Below are positions 1 through 6,878 of a stretch of DNA of 52,324 bases, piece after piece; within the stretch, counting starts at the first letter, position 1; each line of letters opens with the position of its first letter. A program made the translations under genes and the position numbers. The notes under the pieces are model-generated. The model was not told the DNA's origin, did not search any database, and saw nothing but the letters and a program-made list of their open reading frames with translations. The stretch covers positions 1 through 52,324 of the forward strand of contig CALFJB010000008.1 in NCBI GenBank assembly GCA_937877565.1. The letters run 5' to 3'. The DNA comes from an uncultured Selenomonadales bacterium. GTDB lineage: Bacteria > Bacillota > Negativicutes > Selenomonadales > Selenomonadaceae.

Positions 1-262
1 TCAATTCAGTTTGAGCAACGGGCGAACCGGCGTAACAAGTTACGATTAACTTTTTCAATTCCAGCGCGTTAAAATTCATAGCAAAATATTTGAAAAACTC
101 ACTTTCATAGGGATCATCGCAGTTGCAGAGAACAGTTTTACCCTTGAAAAATTCTCGGTATTCTTCGTGATTGAGTTCACGTTCAATATCTTCAAGTTGC
201 GTGTAAAATTCATCTTTCTTAGCCCGCGCCGCCGCGTTTAAATTTTTATTTTTGTTTGCCAT
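1..262 (-). CDS. EcoRI-type adenine-specific DNA methyltransferase, N-terminal part
   Basis: The N-terminal 87 residues of a gene that runs off the left edge with no stop. The translation carries a Lys-rich start, then DEFYTQLEDIERELNH and CNCDDPYESEFFKYF, the opening pattern of the EcoRI-like modification methylase family, which methylates adenine in DNA. The catalytic NPPF-type motif lies outside the window. The ATG at 262 is four bases after the SufB-like stop, so it may be the last gene of that operon. I see no clear ribosome binding site before it, so translation may be coupled or weak. Whether a restriction endonuclease follows cannot be seen. Confidence 0.72.
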   Translation of the reverse strand, partial: MANKNKNLNAAARAKKDEFYTQLEDIERELNHEEYREFFKGKTVLCNCDDPYESEFFKYFAMNFNALELKKLIVTCYAGSPVAQTEL

Positions 263-266
263 AATA

Positions 267-1193
267 CTATTTCAAAAAGCCGTTAATAATTTGTTCTTCG
301 GCTTCACTTTCAGTAAGCCCCAACGTCATCAATTTAATAATTTGATCGCCCGCAATTTTGCCAATAGCCGCCTCGTGTACCAACATTGCATTGACGTTGT
401 TAGCCTCCAAACTCGGTACAGCTAAAATTTTTCCTTCGTCCATAATGATTGAATCGCACTCGGTATGCCCGTTACAAGCCGCGTTACCGACTATGCACAA
501 GTCCAATTTTTGAAAAGATTTATCCCTAGCCACGCCGCGTGAAACAACGTCCGCCGCCGAATTTTCGCCATTCAAAATAATTTTGTACGCGCTGTAAGCA
601 TTTTGTTCGCCGTGCGTCATCAGTCTTTCACGAACAATCAATTTTGCGCCGCCGGAAAGTTCAGCCGTTGTAGTACGGTTGGTTGAATCGACGCCCTTAA
701 TTTGTACCATTTCCATTTCCATAAAGCTGTCATCATTCATTGTAACTTCGGTAACGGGGTTTAAAATTCGCTTGCCCGTGCCGTCTCCGCTGCCGTAATG
801 CTTTTCAACGTATTTGACTTTGGAATTTTTCCCGACAAAAAATCTGTGTACGCCGTCATGTTCAGAATTTGCACTGCCGCAGTTGTCAATCCCGCAACCT
901 GCCACTATTACCACGTCGCAATTTTCGCCAATGTAAAAATCGTTGTACACCGTTTCAGTTAAGCCGCTCGCACTCAAAACAACGGGAATATGCACGCTTT
1001 CATTTTTCGTATTTGGTTTAATGTGAATGTCAATGCCCGTGCCGTCGTCTTTGGACGTAATTTCAATATTGGCGGTATTTTGACGCCCTGCAAGTTGAGA
1101 ATTTGCCCTGAAGTTGTACGCGCCTATTGGAACTTTATGCAGTCCCGCCACTTCCGCTATTAAACGTTTTTGTATTTCGTCAAGTTGAAACAT
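267..1193 (-). CDS. sufB: SufB/SufD-family Fe-S cluster scaffold protein (short, SmsB-like)
   Basis: 308 residues, much shorter than the usual SufB (about 470) and SufD (about 420). It keeps the core beta-helix part of the SufBD family: GCGIDNCGS near residue 100, HDGVHRFFVGKNSKVKYVEKHYG at about 112-134 in outline, and the C-terminal HEAAIGKI...L.LGL..EAE stretch typical of the family. With SufC it should form the scaffold complex on which Fe-S clusters are built. The start is ATG at 1193 behind AGGTG. sufC lies upstream, separated by a heptad-repeat hairpin. No sufD, sufS or sufU is present, so this looks like the minimal two-gene SUF-like arrangement known from anaerobes. Confidence 0.85.
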   Translation of the reverse strand: MFQLDEIQKRLIAEVAGLHKVPIGAYNFRANSQLAGRQNTANIEITSKDDGTGIDIHIKPNTKNESVHIPVVLSASGLTETVYNDFYIGENCDVVIVAGCGIDNCGSANSEHDGVHRFFVGKNSKVKYVEKHYGSGDGTGKRILNPVTEVTMNDDSFMEMEMVQIKGVDSTNRTTTAELSGGAKLIVRERLMTHGEQNAYSAYKIILNGENSAADVVSRGVARDKSFQKLDLCIVGNAACNGHTECDSIIMDEGKILAVPSLEANNVNAMLVHEAAIGKIAGDQIIKLMTLGLTESEAEEQIINGFLK

Positions 1194-1213
1194 TTTTTCA
1201 CCTCAATTTTTTA

Positions 1214-1286
1214 GAGGAAACAGCTGACAGGATACAGGAAACAGTTTCAAATTCTGTATCCTGCTTTCCTGTTTCCTGTTTCCTAA
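1214..1286. repeat. Heptad-repeat hairpin, CAGGAAA/CAGGATA type
   Basis: Left arm (1214-1247) reads in seven-base steps ACAGCTG, ACAGGAT, ACAGGAA, ACAGTTT. The right arm (1252-1285) carries the complementary units TATCCTG, TTTCCTG, TTTCCTA. The element fills the gap between sufC and the SufB-like gene. A close relative using the same units lies at 27421-27482. Confidence 0.8.
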
Positions 1287-2017
1287 TTTCTCTTCAATTT
1301 GTCGCACTCATGAATAATATTTTCGCTGTTGATAATTTCCGGCAAAATAGTTTTGGCATCGCCGTGCTTTTTAATTTGCCCGTCCGCCAACACAATTATT
1401 TCATCTGCAATACTCAAAATTCTTTCTTGGTGCGAAATAATTATTATTGTGCTGTCAGAAATATTTTTTTGCATATCCTCAAAAATTTGGATTAAATGTT
1501 TAAAACTCCATAAATCAATCCCCGCTTCAGGTTCGTCGAAAATTGAAAGTTTGGTTTTACGCGCTAAAATCGTTGCAATTTCAATTCTTTTGAGTTCGCC
1601 GCCGGAAAGTGAGGAATTTACTTCACGGTTGATATAATCCCGCGCACAAAGTCCGACTGCTGAAAGATAATCGCAAGCGTCGTTAAATTTCAATTTGCCG
1701 CCCGCCGCCAACCTCAACAAGTCGAAAACTTCAAGCCCTTTAAATTTTACAGGTTGCTGAAATGCAAAACTAATTCCGAGTTTGGCGCGTTCGGTAATAT
1801 TTTTTTCGGTAATGTCTACGCCGTCAAAAATAATTTGCCCGTCGGTAGGTTTTTCAATTCCTGCGATAATCCTTGCAAGCGTAGATTTGCCGCCGCCGTT
1901 CGGTCCCGTTATTACAACGAATTTATTATTTTCCAGCGTCAAATTTATCCCGCGTATTATTTCAATCTGTCGATTTTCTTCAGTCACGCTGAAGGTTATA
2001 TTTTTTAATTCAAGCAA
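1283..2017 (-). CDS. sufC: SufC Fe-S assembly ABC ATPase
   Basis: 244 residues, normal length for SufC. Walker A GPNGGGKST is near residue 39, the Q-loop is in SFAFQQP, the ABC signature is LSGGELKR, Walker B ends in SIFDEPEAGIDLW, and the switch His is in IIISHQ. SufC is the cytosolic ATPase that drives cluster assembly on SufB/D scaffolds. The start is TTG at 2017, chosen because AGGAGAG sits 7 bases upstream and the protein opens with the family-typical LELKNI. It is followed by the short SufB-like gene. The cysteine desulfurase partner is not encoded nearby. Confidence 0.93.
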   Translation of the reverse strand: MLELKNITFSVTEENRQIEIIRGINLTLENNKFVVITGPNGGGKSTLARIIAGIEKPTDGQIIFDGVDITEKNITERAKLGISFAFQQPVKFKGLEVFDLLRLAAGGKLKFNDACDYLSAVGLCARDYINREVNSSLSGGELKRIEIATILARKTKLSIFDEPEAGIDLWSFKHLIQIFEDMQKNISDSTIIIISHQERILSIADEIIVLADGQIKKHGDAKTILPEIINSENIIHECDKLKRN

Positions 2018-2045
2018 ATTAAACTCTCCTATCTTTTTTAGTTTT

Positions 2046-2219
2046 TAAATGTACTTTCTTTTCAGTCGAAAAAAGAAAGTACCAAAGAAATTCTTTTGCC
2101 CGTCTGCCGCCTAAGGTTCTAGCACGCTCCAACTAAACGAGCTCCTTTTGGTCGCTCCCAGTTTCTTGCACGCTCCTAGTATCGTATTTATTGGGCGGCA
2201 AAAGACGGGCTTTTTTTAC
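2046..2219. repeat. Mosaic palindromic intergenic element (copy 1)
   Basis: Two nested modules lie between sufC and the next gene. First is GTACTTTCTTTT (about 2050) paired with AAAAGAAAGTAC (about 2070). Then CCCGTCTGCCGCC (about 2100) pairs at long range with GGGCGGCAAAAGACGGG (about 2193-2209). Inside the second are direct repeats of GCACGCTCC. The GTACTTTCTTTT module recurs at 24540-24632 and 44640-44722. Confidence 0.75.
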
Positions 2220-3064
2220 TTTGTACCAATTTCTGATTGGCAAAACTCAATGATATTTTCACTTTCAATTCTTGTAGAATTTTTGCGCAGGTTTTTATAA
2301 AAATTTTCCTTGTGTATTACAATTTCGTTTACAAATTCCGCCGCGTAGTCTTCAAACATTCCAACTTCATCATACAGCCGCCAAAAATTTTTCACGCTGT
2401 CAGCAATTTCAATATCGTATTCGACGCGGTGAATTATCCTTGCAAATTCTGCGCGAAATTCCGCAGTGTACATTGATTTTAACAACGATAATTCAGGAAT
2501 TGAACGCGACGCCCTTACCTGCCAAATTTCTACTTCCAAATCGTCGCCGTAATTTTCAAAGCCGCACTCTATCAATTTTGCTAAAAGTTTTGGCGGAGCT
2601 GATTTTATTACCGGCGCAAATTTTACGTCTTTATAAAACGACGCCATTAACAGCCGCTCAAAATTTGTGCGCGTGTAAAATCTTGAAACTATCCCGTTAA
2701 ACCAGCCGCCCATAAGTTTTTCTAAAATTTTCCAGTGTCGAATATTTTTAAAACTCGTCAAAAATATTCCCGTCTGCTTAATGTATCTTGAAAAGCCCGC
2801 CGCTATATCTTGCGGATTTACTACGACTTCCAAAGTCAAATCGCCTATTATTAAATCAAAAAACTCTAAGTCAAACGGCAAAATTTCTTCTCGATAATCC
2901 AACACGCAAGTTTTTACTCGTTCGTCAAAAAAATCTTCTTCCGTCGTTACAAAAAAAATTTCGGCGTCTGGATACATTTCACTAAGAATTGAAATATATT
3001 CTTCGCTTTCAACTATTAAAATGTTTTCAAAAAAATCATCGCCATAAATTAAATCTGTCAGCAT
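2216..3064 (-). CDS. Putative SAM-dependent methyltransferase-like protein
   Basis: 282 residues, no signal peptide. The first 130 residues look like a class I methyltransferase fold: ILIVESEEYISIL and EIFFVTTEEDFF as the first strands, LIIGDLTLEVV at about 73-83 in the position of motif II, then GIFLTSFKNIRHW. The classic GxGxG motif is missing, so SAM binding is uncertain. The C-terminal half is alpha-helical and unassigned. It starts at ATG 3064 behind GGAGG, one base after the glycosyltransferase stop, so the two genes are translationally coupled. A role in decorating a surface glycan is inferred from that pairing only. Confidence 0.5.
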   Translation of the reverse strand: MLTDLIYGDDFFENILIVESEEYISILSEMYPDAEIFFVTTEEDFFDERVKTCVLDYREEILPFDLEFFDLIIGDLTLEVVVNPQDIAAGFSRYIKQTGIFLTSFKNIRHWKILEKLMGGWFNGIVSRFYTRTNFERLLMASFYKDVKFAPVIKSAPPKLLAKLIECGFENYGDDLEVEIWQVRASRSIPELSLLKSMYTAEFRAEFARIIHRVEYDIEIADSVKNFWRLYDEVGMFEDYAAEFVNEIVIHKENFYKNLRKNSTRIESENIIEFCQSEIGTK

Positions 3065-3065
3065 T

Positions 3066-3746
3066 TTAAACCTCCGGATTTAATTCGTCGCCGTATTCGC
3101 GCAGGAAAATTTTTTGGTATTTGCGATATTTCGGATCAAGCGGCTTTTCTTTTGGGCAATGAATACACCAAAAATCTTTTGATTGATTCGGAACAACCAC
3201 GCGATAACCGGCGCGTTGCATTTCTTTACAAAGTGAAGTATCGTACAAGTGCCAGCCGTCGAATAAATCTTCACGCCAATTTAAATCGTACTGCGTCGCC
3301 AAAAATAAGCCGTCCACAGATTCTACTTCCTGATAATCGCCCTCCGGCTCGTCACATTCAGAATCAACCACGCTTTCAGGTTCGCAAGCGTGTAAAACTC
3401 TGCCGTAAGTTCGCAAGCCGTCCCACCAAACACCCGTTGCAGGCAAATTCATACAGCCTATCATTCCAACAACGCCAATAGTTTCATCAGAAAAAATTTT
3501 CAGTAAATCCTCAATCAGATTTTTATTCACAACAAAAGTATCTTGGTGCAGATAAATTTTATATTTGGCGTCAGAATTTTTCATAGCCGAATTATAACCC
3601 GCCGTCATAGAAATTGCGCCGCGTACAGGAATTATTTCAACGCTGTAATTTTCCGGGATTTTCAAATGTTTCAAGTACAAAACGCACTCCTCATACCAAT
3701 AATCGCTATTCACACAAGTTATAAATGCAAATTTTTTATCGTCCAA
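3066..3746 (-). CDS. Glycosyltransferase-like protein (family 2-related)
   Basis: 226 residues. KYKIYLHQDTFV (about residues 62-73) followed by IGVVGMIGCMNLPATGVWWDG is the signature of the Glyco_tranf_2_5 type of GT-A glycosyltransferase-like proteins. VDGLFLATQYDLNWRE and GWHLYDTSLC fit the acceptor half of the fold. The start is a TTG at 3746 (MDDKKFAFITC); the binding site in front is weak, so the start is uncertain. It forms a two-gene unit with the methyltransferase-like gene at 2216. Sugar donor and acceptor cannot be read from sequence. Confidence 0.75.
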   Translation of the reverse strand: MDDKKFAFITCVNSDYWYEECVLYLKHLKIPENYSVEIIPVRGAISMTAGYNSAMKNSDAKYKIYLHQDTFVVNKNLIEDLLKIFSDETIGVVGMIGCMNLPATGVWWDGLRTYGRVLHACEPESVVDSECDEPEGDYQEVESVDGLFLATQYDLNWREDLFDGWHLYDTSLCKEMQRAGYRVVVPNQSKDFWCIHCPKEKPLDPKYRKYQKIFLREYGDELNPEV

Positions 3747-3764
3747 TCAACTCAACGCCCTTTC

Positions 3765-4010
3765 AGTTAGAGACTAAAGACAAAAGACTAAAGGCTAGAA
3801 TATGTTTACAAACAATATTGGAAAAATGGGCGCACATGACGTGCGCCCGCCGCGCTTGCAATGCGACGAATAGGAGCATTGCTCCGCCGTGATGGCAATA
3901 TAATCTGCACCAAAGAAAGAAAAGCTGCATTAAATATAAAAAAATTAAATAAATCTAGAATTTGTAAACGCGTTCTAGAGTTTTAACCCTTAGTCTTTAG
4001 CCTTTAACCA
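3765..4010. repeat. Heptad-repeat element split by a palindrome-rich insert
   Basis: Left arm 3765-3799 has seven-base units AGAGACT, AAAGACA, AAAGACT, AAAGGCT. Right arm 3971-4010 has GTTTTAA, CCCTTAG, TCTTTAG, CCTTTAA, CCATTAA. Between them (3800-3970) lie a perfect hairpin GGGCGCACATGACGTGCGCCC-type stem at 3828-3848, and at 3856-3886 a module around GGAGCATTGCTCC that recurs at 44589-44622. The right arm supplies the last codons and stop of the sirtuin gene. Confidence 0.7.
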
Positions 4011-4747
4011 TTAATCACTAAATTAACCGCTTTGCTTAAAGTTTCGCCGATATTTTCACGAATAATTAACTCCGCCTCAACATCTGCGCGAGTGTCAGTT
4101 TTGTTTATGATAACTAAATATTCGCCGTTGAAATAATCAATCAAGCCTGCCGCAGGATATACCGCCAAAGATGTACCGCCAACAATCAAAGTATCTGCCT
4201 TTGAAATGGCTTGAATTGCTCCTTGCAAAATTTTATCGTCAAGATTTTCTTCGTATAAAACAACGTCCGGGCGAACAATCCCGCCGCACTTTCTGCAATA
4301 GGGAATTGGCTTATTTTCTACGATAAAATTTAAATCGTACTTTTCGCCGCAGTCAATACAAAAACTTCTAAGTACCGAGCCGTGCAACTCAAAAACATTT
4401 TTAGATCCCGCCGCTTGATGCAAGCCGTCAATGTTTTGAGTAACAATCGCTGATAAAATCCCGCACTTTTCCAATTCTGCAAGCGCAATGTGTCCCGCGT
4501 TCGGCTTAGCGTCAAGATATACGATTCTTGTACGATAAAAATCAAAAAAATCTGCAGGACTGCTCATAAAAAAGCTGTGAGTAACAATTTCTTCAGGGCG
4601 CAAAACTTTTTTAAAACGCTGATTGTAAATACCGTTAGCACTGCGAAAATCAGGAATGCCGGATTCAGTGGACATTCCCGCGCCGCCAAAAAATACTACG
4701 CTTTCACTTTGTGATAAAATTTCTGAAAGTTTTTCAATCTTGTTCAT
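4004..4747 (-). CDS. cobB: Sir2-family NAD-dependent protein deacylase
   Basis: 247 residues, usual size for bacterial sirtuins. GGAGMSTESGIPDFRS (about 20-36) is the NAD-binding loop and TQNIDGLHQ contains the Asn/Asp pair. The catalytic His is in ELHGS. Four zinc cysteines sit in CIDCGEK and CRKCGG, and VGGTSLAVYPA is the C-terminal Rossmann part. It removes acyl groups from lysines using NAD in the cytosol. ATG 4747 follows AAGGAG. It stands alone, flanked on both sides by heptad-repeat elements, and its last residues (VING) are encoded by the repeat. Confidence 0.95.
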   Translation of the reverse strand: MNKIEKLSEILSQSESVVFFGGAGMSTESGIPDFRSANGIYNQRFKKVLRPEEIVTHSFFMSSPADFFDFYRTRIVYLDAKPNAGHIALAELEKCGILSAIVTQNIDGLHQAAGSKNVFELHGSVLRSFCIDCGEKYDLNFIVENKPIPYCRKCGGIVRPDVVLYEENLDDKILQGAIQAISKADTLIVGGTSLAVYPAAGLIDYFNGEYLVIINKTDTRADVEAELIIRENIGETLSKAVNLVING

Positions 4748-4767
4748 CCTTGATAACTCCTTTATTA

Positions 4768-4840
4768 GTTTTTAGGTTCTAGGTTTTAGGTTTTAGGGAT
4801 TTTTCCCCTAACACCTAACCGCTAATACCTAACACCTTTT
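4768..4840. repeat. Heptad-repeat hairpin, TTTTAGG/CCTAACA type
   Basis: Left arm units TTCTAGG, TTTTAGG, TTTTAGG; right arm units CCTAACA, CCTAACC, GCTAATA, CCTAACA. The arms are complementary and surround an AT-rich loop (GGGATTTTTCCC). It lies upstream of both cobB (minus) and pfkA (plus). A weaker two-fold repeat of CTGTTTC follows at about 4873-4899. The same unit type is found at 44541-44590. Confidence 0.8.
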
Positions 4841-4940
4841 AACGAATTAGTTTTAGAAATTAGAATTTGTTTACTGTTTCCTCTAATCTGTTTCCTAAAA
4901 TTATATTTCGCCGGTTGTAAATTGTCTATTAAAAATTTGT

Positions 4941-4970
4941 TTGCAATTCGTCAAAATTATGTTATTATAC
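4941..4970 (+). promoter_or_regulatory. Probable sigma-70-type promoter of pfkA
   Basis: -35 TTGCAA at 4941-4946 and -10 TATTAT at 4963-4968 (spacer 16), about 35 bases before the pfkA start codon. Confidence 0.55.
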
Positions 4971-5004
4971 GGAAAAATTGAGTTTGTAAAGGGAGGATTT
5001 TTAA

Positions 5005-5967
5005 ATGCTTAAAAGTATAGCAGTAATGACTTCCGGCGGCGATAGTCCAGGAATGAACGCGGCAGTTCGTGCCGTTACTCGTACCGCTCTTCATCAAGGC
5101 GTTAAAGTTTGGGGTATCAAAGGCGGCTATCACGGCATGCTTGACGAAGATATTTTTGAGATGAAGTCCAAAGACGTTTCTGACATTATCCAACGCGGCG
5201 GCACTTTCTTAGGTACTGCGCGTTGCAAACGTTTCCAAACGCCTGAAGGTCGTATGCTCGGTTATAAAAATTTGGTTGATAGAGGTATTCAAGGCTTGGT
5301 TGTTGTCGGCGGCGACGGTTCACTGCGCGGCGCGTCTACTCTTTCTAAAGAAACAGGCTTGCCTATTGTTGGACTGCCCGGCACGATTGATAACGACGTT
5401 TGGGGTTCGGATTATACCATTGGCTGTGATACTGCTGCCAACACGATTCTTGATGCTATGAATAAACTTCGTGACACTGCCTCCGCTCATCGTCGTGTTA
5501 TTGTTTTGGAAGTTATGGGCAGAAATAGCGGCTGGCTTGCTATGGTTGCGGGTATTTCCGGCGGCGCGGAATATATTCTTGTTCCCGAAGAGCCTTTTGA
5601 AATTGATCAAATTTGCGACAATATGAAAGCCGATTATGAAAGAGGCAAACGCTACATTTTAATGGTAGTTGCTGAAGGCGCAGGTAAAGCCGCTGAAATT
5701 GGTCCAATTATCGCCGAAAGAACAGGTATTGATACTCGCGTTTCAAAACTTGGACACATTCAACGCGGCGGTTCACCTTCTGCTATTGACCGCTTAAATG
5801 CAAGTCGTTTGGGCGAAAATGCGGCACTTGCCATTATTTCCGGTTTATCTGACATTGTATTTGGCTTTAGTCGTGGCCACGTAGTTTCGATTGACTTACA
5901 TAATGCGGTTACGAATAAGAAACAGCTTGATCCGCAGTTAATGAGACTTGCGAAAGTTCTTGCATAA
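5005..5967 (+). CDS. pfkA: ATP-dependent 6-phosphofructokinase
   Basis: 320 residues, the standard length of bacterial PfkA. TSGGDSPGMNAAVRA (about 9-23) binds ATP and VVGGDGSLRGA contributes to the Mg-ATP site. TIDNDVWGSDYTIGCDTA holds the catalytic Asp, and HRRVIVLEVMGR contacts fructose 6-phosphate. It phosphorylates fructose 6-phosphate to the 1,6-bisphosphate, the committed step of glycolysis. The start ATG 5005 follows GGGAGG. It is monocistronic, with its own promoter and a terminator at 5988-6028. Its codons (many GTT, CGT, GGC) look like those of a highly expressed gene. Confidence 0.97.
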   Translation: MLKSIAVMTSGGDSPGMNAAVRAVTRTALHQGVKVWGIKGGYHGMLDEDIFEMKSKDVSDIIQRGGTFLGTARCKRFQTPEGRMLGYKNLVDRGIQGLVVVGGDGSLRGASTLSKETGLPIVGLPGTIDNDVWGSDYTIGCDTAANTILDAMNKLRDTASAHRRVIVLEVMGRNSGWLAMVAGISGGAEYILVPEEPFEIDQICDNMKADYERGKRYILMVVAEGAGKAAEIGPIIAERTGIDTRVSKLGHIQRGGSPSAIDRLNASRLGENAALAIISGLSDIVFGFSRGHVVSIDLHNAVTNKKQLDPQLMRLAKVLA

Positions 5968-5987
5968 AATTTTTTAGTATTTAACTG

Positions 5988-6028
5988 AAAAAACCTCTGC
6001 TAATTCGGCGGAGGTTTTATTTTTTTGC
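5988..6028 (+). terminator. Intrinsic terminator after pfkA
   Basis: Stem AAAACCTC pairs with GAGGTTTT across a short loop, followed by a run of T. Confidence 0.8.
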
Positions 6029-6048
6029 AATTTATCTTTAAATTGAAA

Positions 6049-6077
6049 TTGACTGTTACGCTCCTTAGTGCTAAAAT
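6049..6077 (+). promoter_or_regulatory. Promoter of the HNH endonuclease gene
   Basis: -35 TTGACT at 6049-6054, 17-base spacer, -10 TAAAAT at 6072-6077 with an extended TGC before it. It would give a leader of about 100 bases. Confidence 0.65.
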
Positions 6078-6141
6078 TTAATCGCTTTAAATAAACAAAG
6101 CACTTGAGGCGAAACAGCCAATTTTTATAGGCAAATTATAC

Positions 6142-6177
6142 CCGCCTCTTGTGTTATTGTCAAACATTAGGAGGCGG
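6142..6177 (+). promoter_or_regulatory. Leader hairpin covering the HNH gene ribosome binding site
   Basis: CCGCCTC (6142-6148) pairs with GAGGCGG (6171-6177). The paired 3' arm overlaps the Shine-Dalgarno AGGAGG (6169-6174) of the gene starting at 6183, so the folded leader should limit translation. Confidence 0.55.
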
Positions 6178-6182
6178 TTTGT

Positions 6183-6818
6183 ATGAGGCGTAGATACAAA
6201 GACAAAGAAAAGGAGCGTATCGAAAGGCTTTATCCACAGTTAAAATATGCGTATGAAGCTTTTATTGCGGTTTATCCGTTTGATCTTGAAGATTTGGAAG
6301 GCGAATTTTGGAAGTGGATTTCGGGTTTTGAAGGATTGTATCAGATTAGCAATTATGCTCGTGTCAAATCTTTTCCGCGCGGACGTAATCGCAAAGAAAT
6401 TAAAATTCTCAAGCCATTATTCACACCTCAAGGATACTTGAAAGTAACATTGCGTAACAGCGATAAAGAGAAAACTAGACGGCTTCACAGACTGGTTGCA
6501 GAAACTTTTATTCCAAATCCAGAAAATAAGCCGGAAGTTAATCACAAAGATGGCAATAAATTTAATAATTGCGTTGATAATCTTGAATGGAATACTGATA
6601 CAGAAAACAAAAGACACGCTATAGCAACCGGCTTAATAAAAACCGGCGCGGAAGATCATAAAGCAAAACTGACAAATGAACAAGTGACTTATATTCGTAA
6701 AGTTTACAAAAAATATGACAAAGAATTTGGTTCACGTTCACTTGCAAAAAAATTTGAAGTATCTCCTTCAGTTGTTTTGCGTATAATTTATGGAGAAACT
6801 TACAAAAACGTTGAATAA
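6183..6818 (+). CDS. Free-standing NUMOD4-HNH homing-type endonuclease
   Basis: 211 residues. WISGFEGLYQISNYARVKS (about 44-62) is a NUMOD4 DNA-binding module. RLHRLVAETFIPNPENKPEVNHKDGNK and CVDNLEWNTDTENKRHA form an HNH nuclease with His, Asn and His at the expected places. The C-terminal AKLTNEQVTYIRK...SRSLAKKFEVSPSVVLRII resembles a helix-turn-helix specificity module. Such proteins cut DNA and spread with their own gene. It is not inside an intron: pfkA upstream and murA downstream are both complete. The start ATG 6183 follows AGGAGG that is masked by a hairpin. Confidence 0.88.
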   Translation: MRRRYKDKEKERIERLYPQLKYAYEAFIAVYPFDLEDLEGEFWKWISGFEGLYQISNYARVKSFPRGRNRKEIKILKPLFTPQGYLKVTLRNSDKEKTRRLHRLVAETFIPNPENKPEVNHKDGNKFNNCVDNLEWNTDTENKRHAIATGLIKTGAEDHKAKLTNEQVTYIRKVYKKYDKEFGSRSLAKKFEVSPSVVLRIIYGETYKNVE

Positions 6819-6844
6819 AAATTTAATTTGAACAAAAAAATTAC

Positions 6845-6876
6845 CGGCGGGAAAAATCCTGCCGGTTTTTTCATTT
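6845..6876. terminator. Bidirectional terminator between the HNH gene and murA
   Basis: ACCGGCGGG pairs with CCTGCCGGT around AAAAAT, with A-rich and T-rich flanks, so it can serve both converging genes. Confidence 0.8.
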
Positions 6877-6878
6877 TT

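Noticed and set aside
5968..6818. Group I intron around the HNH gene
   Set aside because: pfkA ends normally with its own terminator and murA is complete on the other strand; no split gene or intron core was seen.
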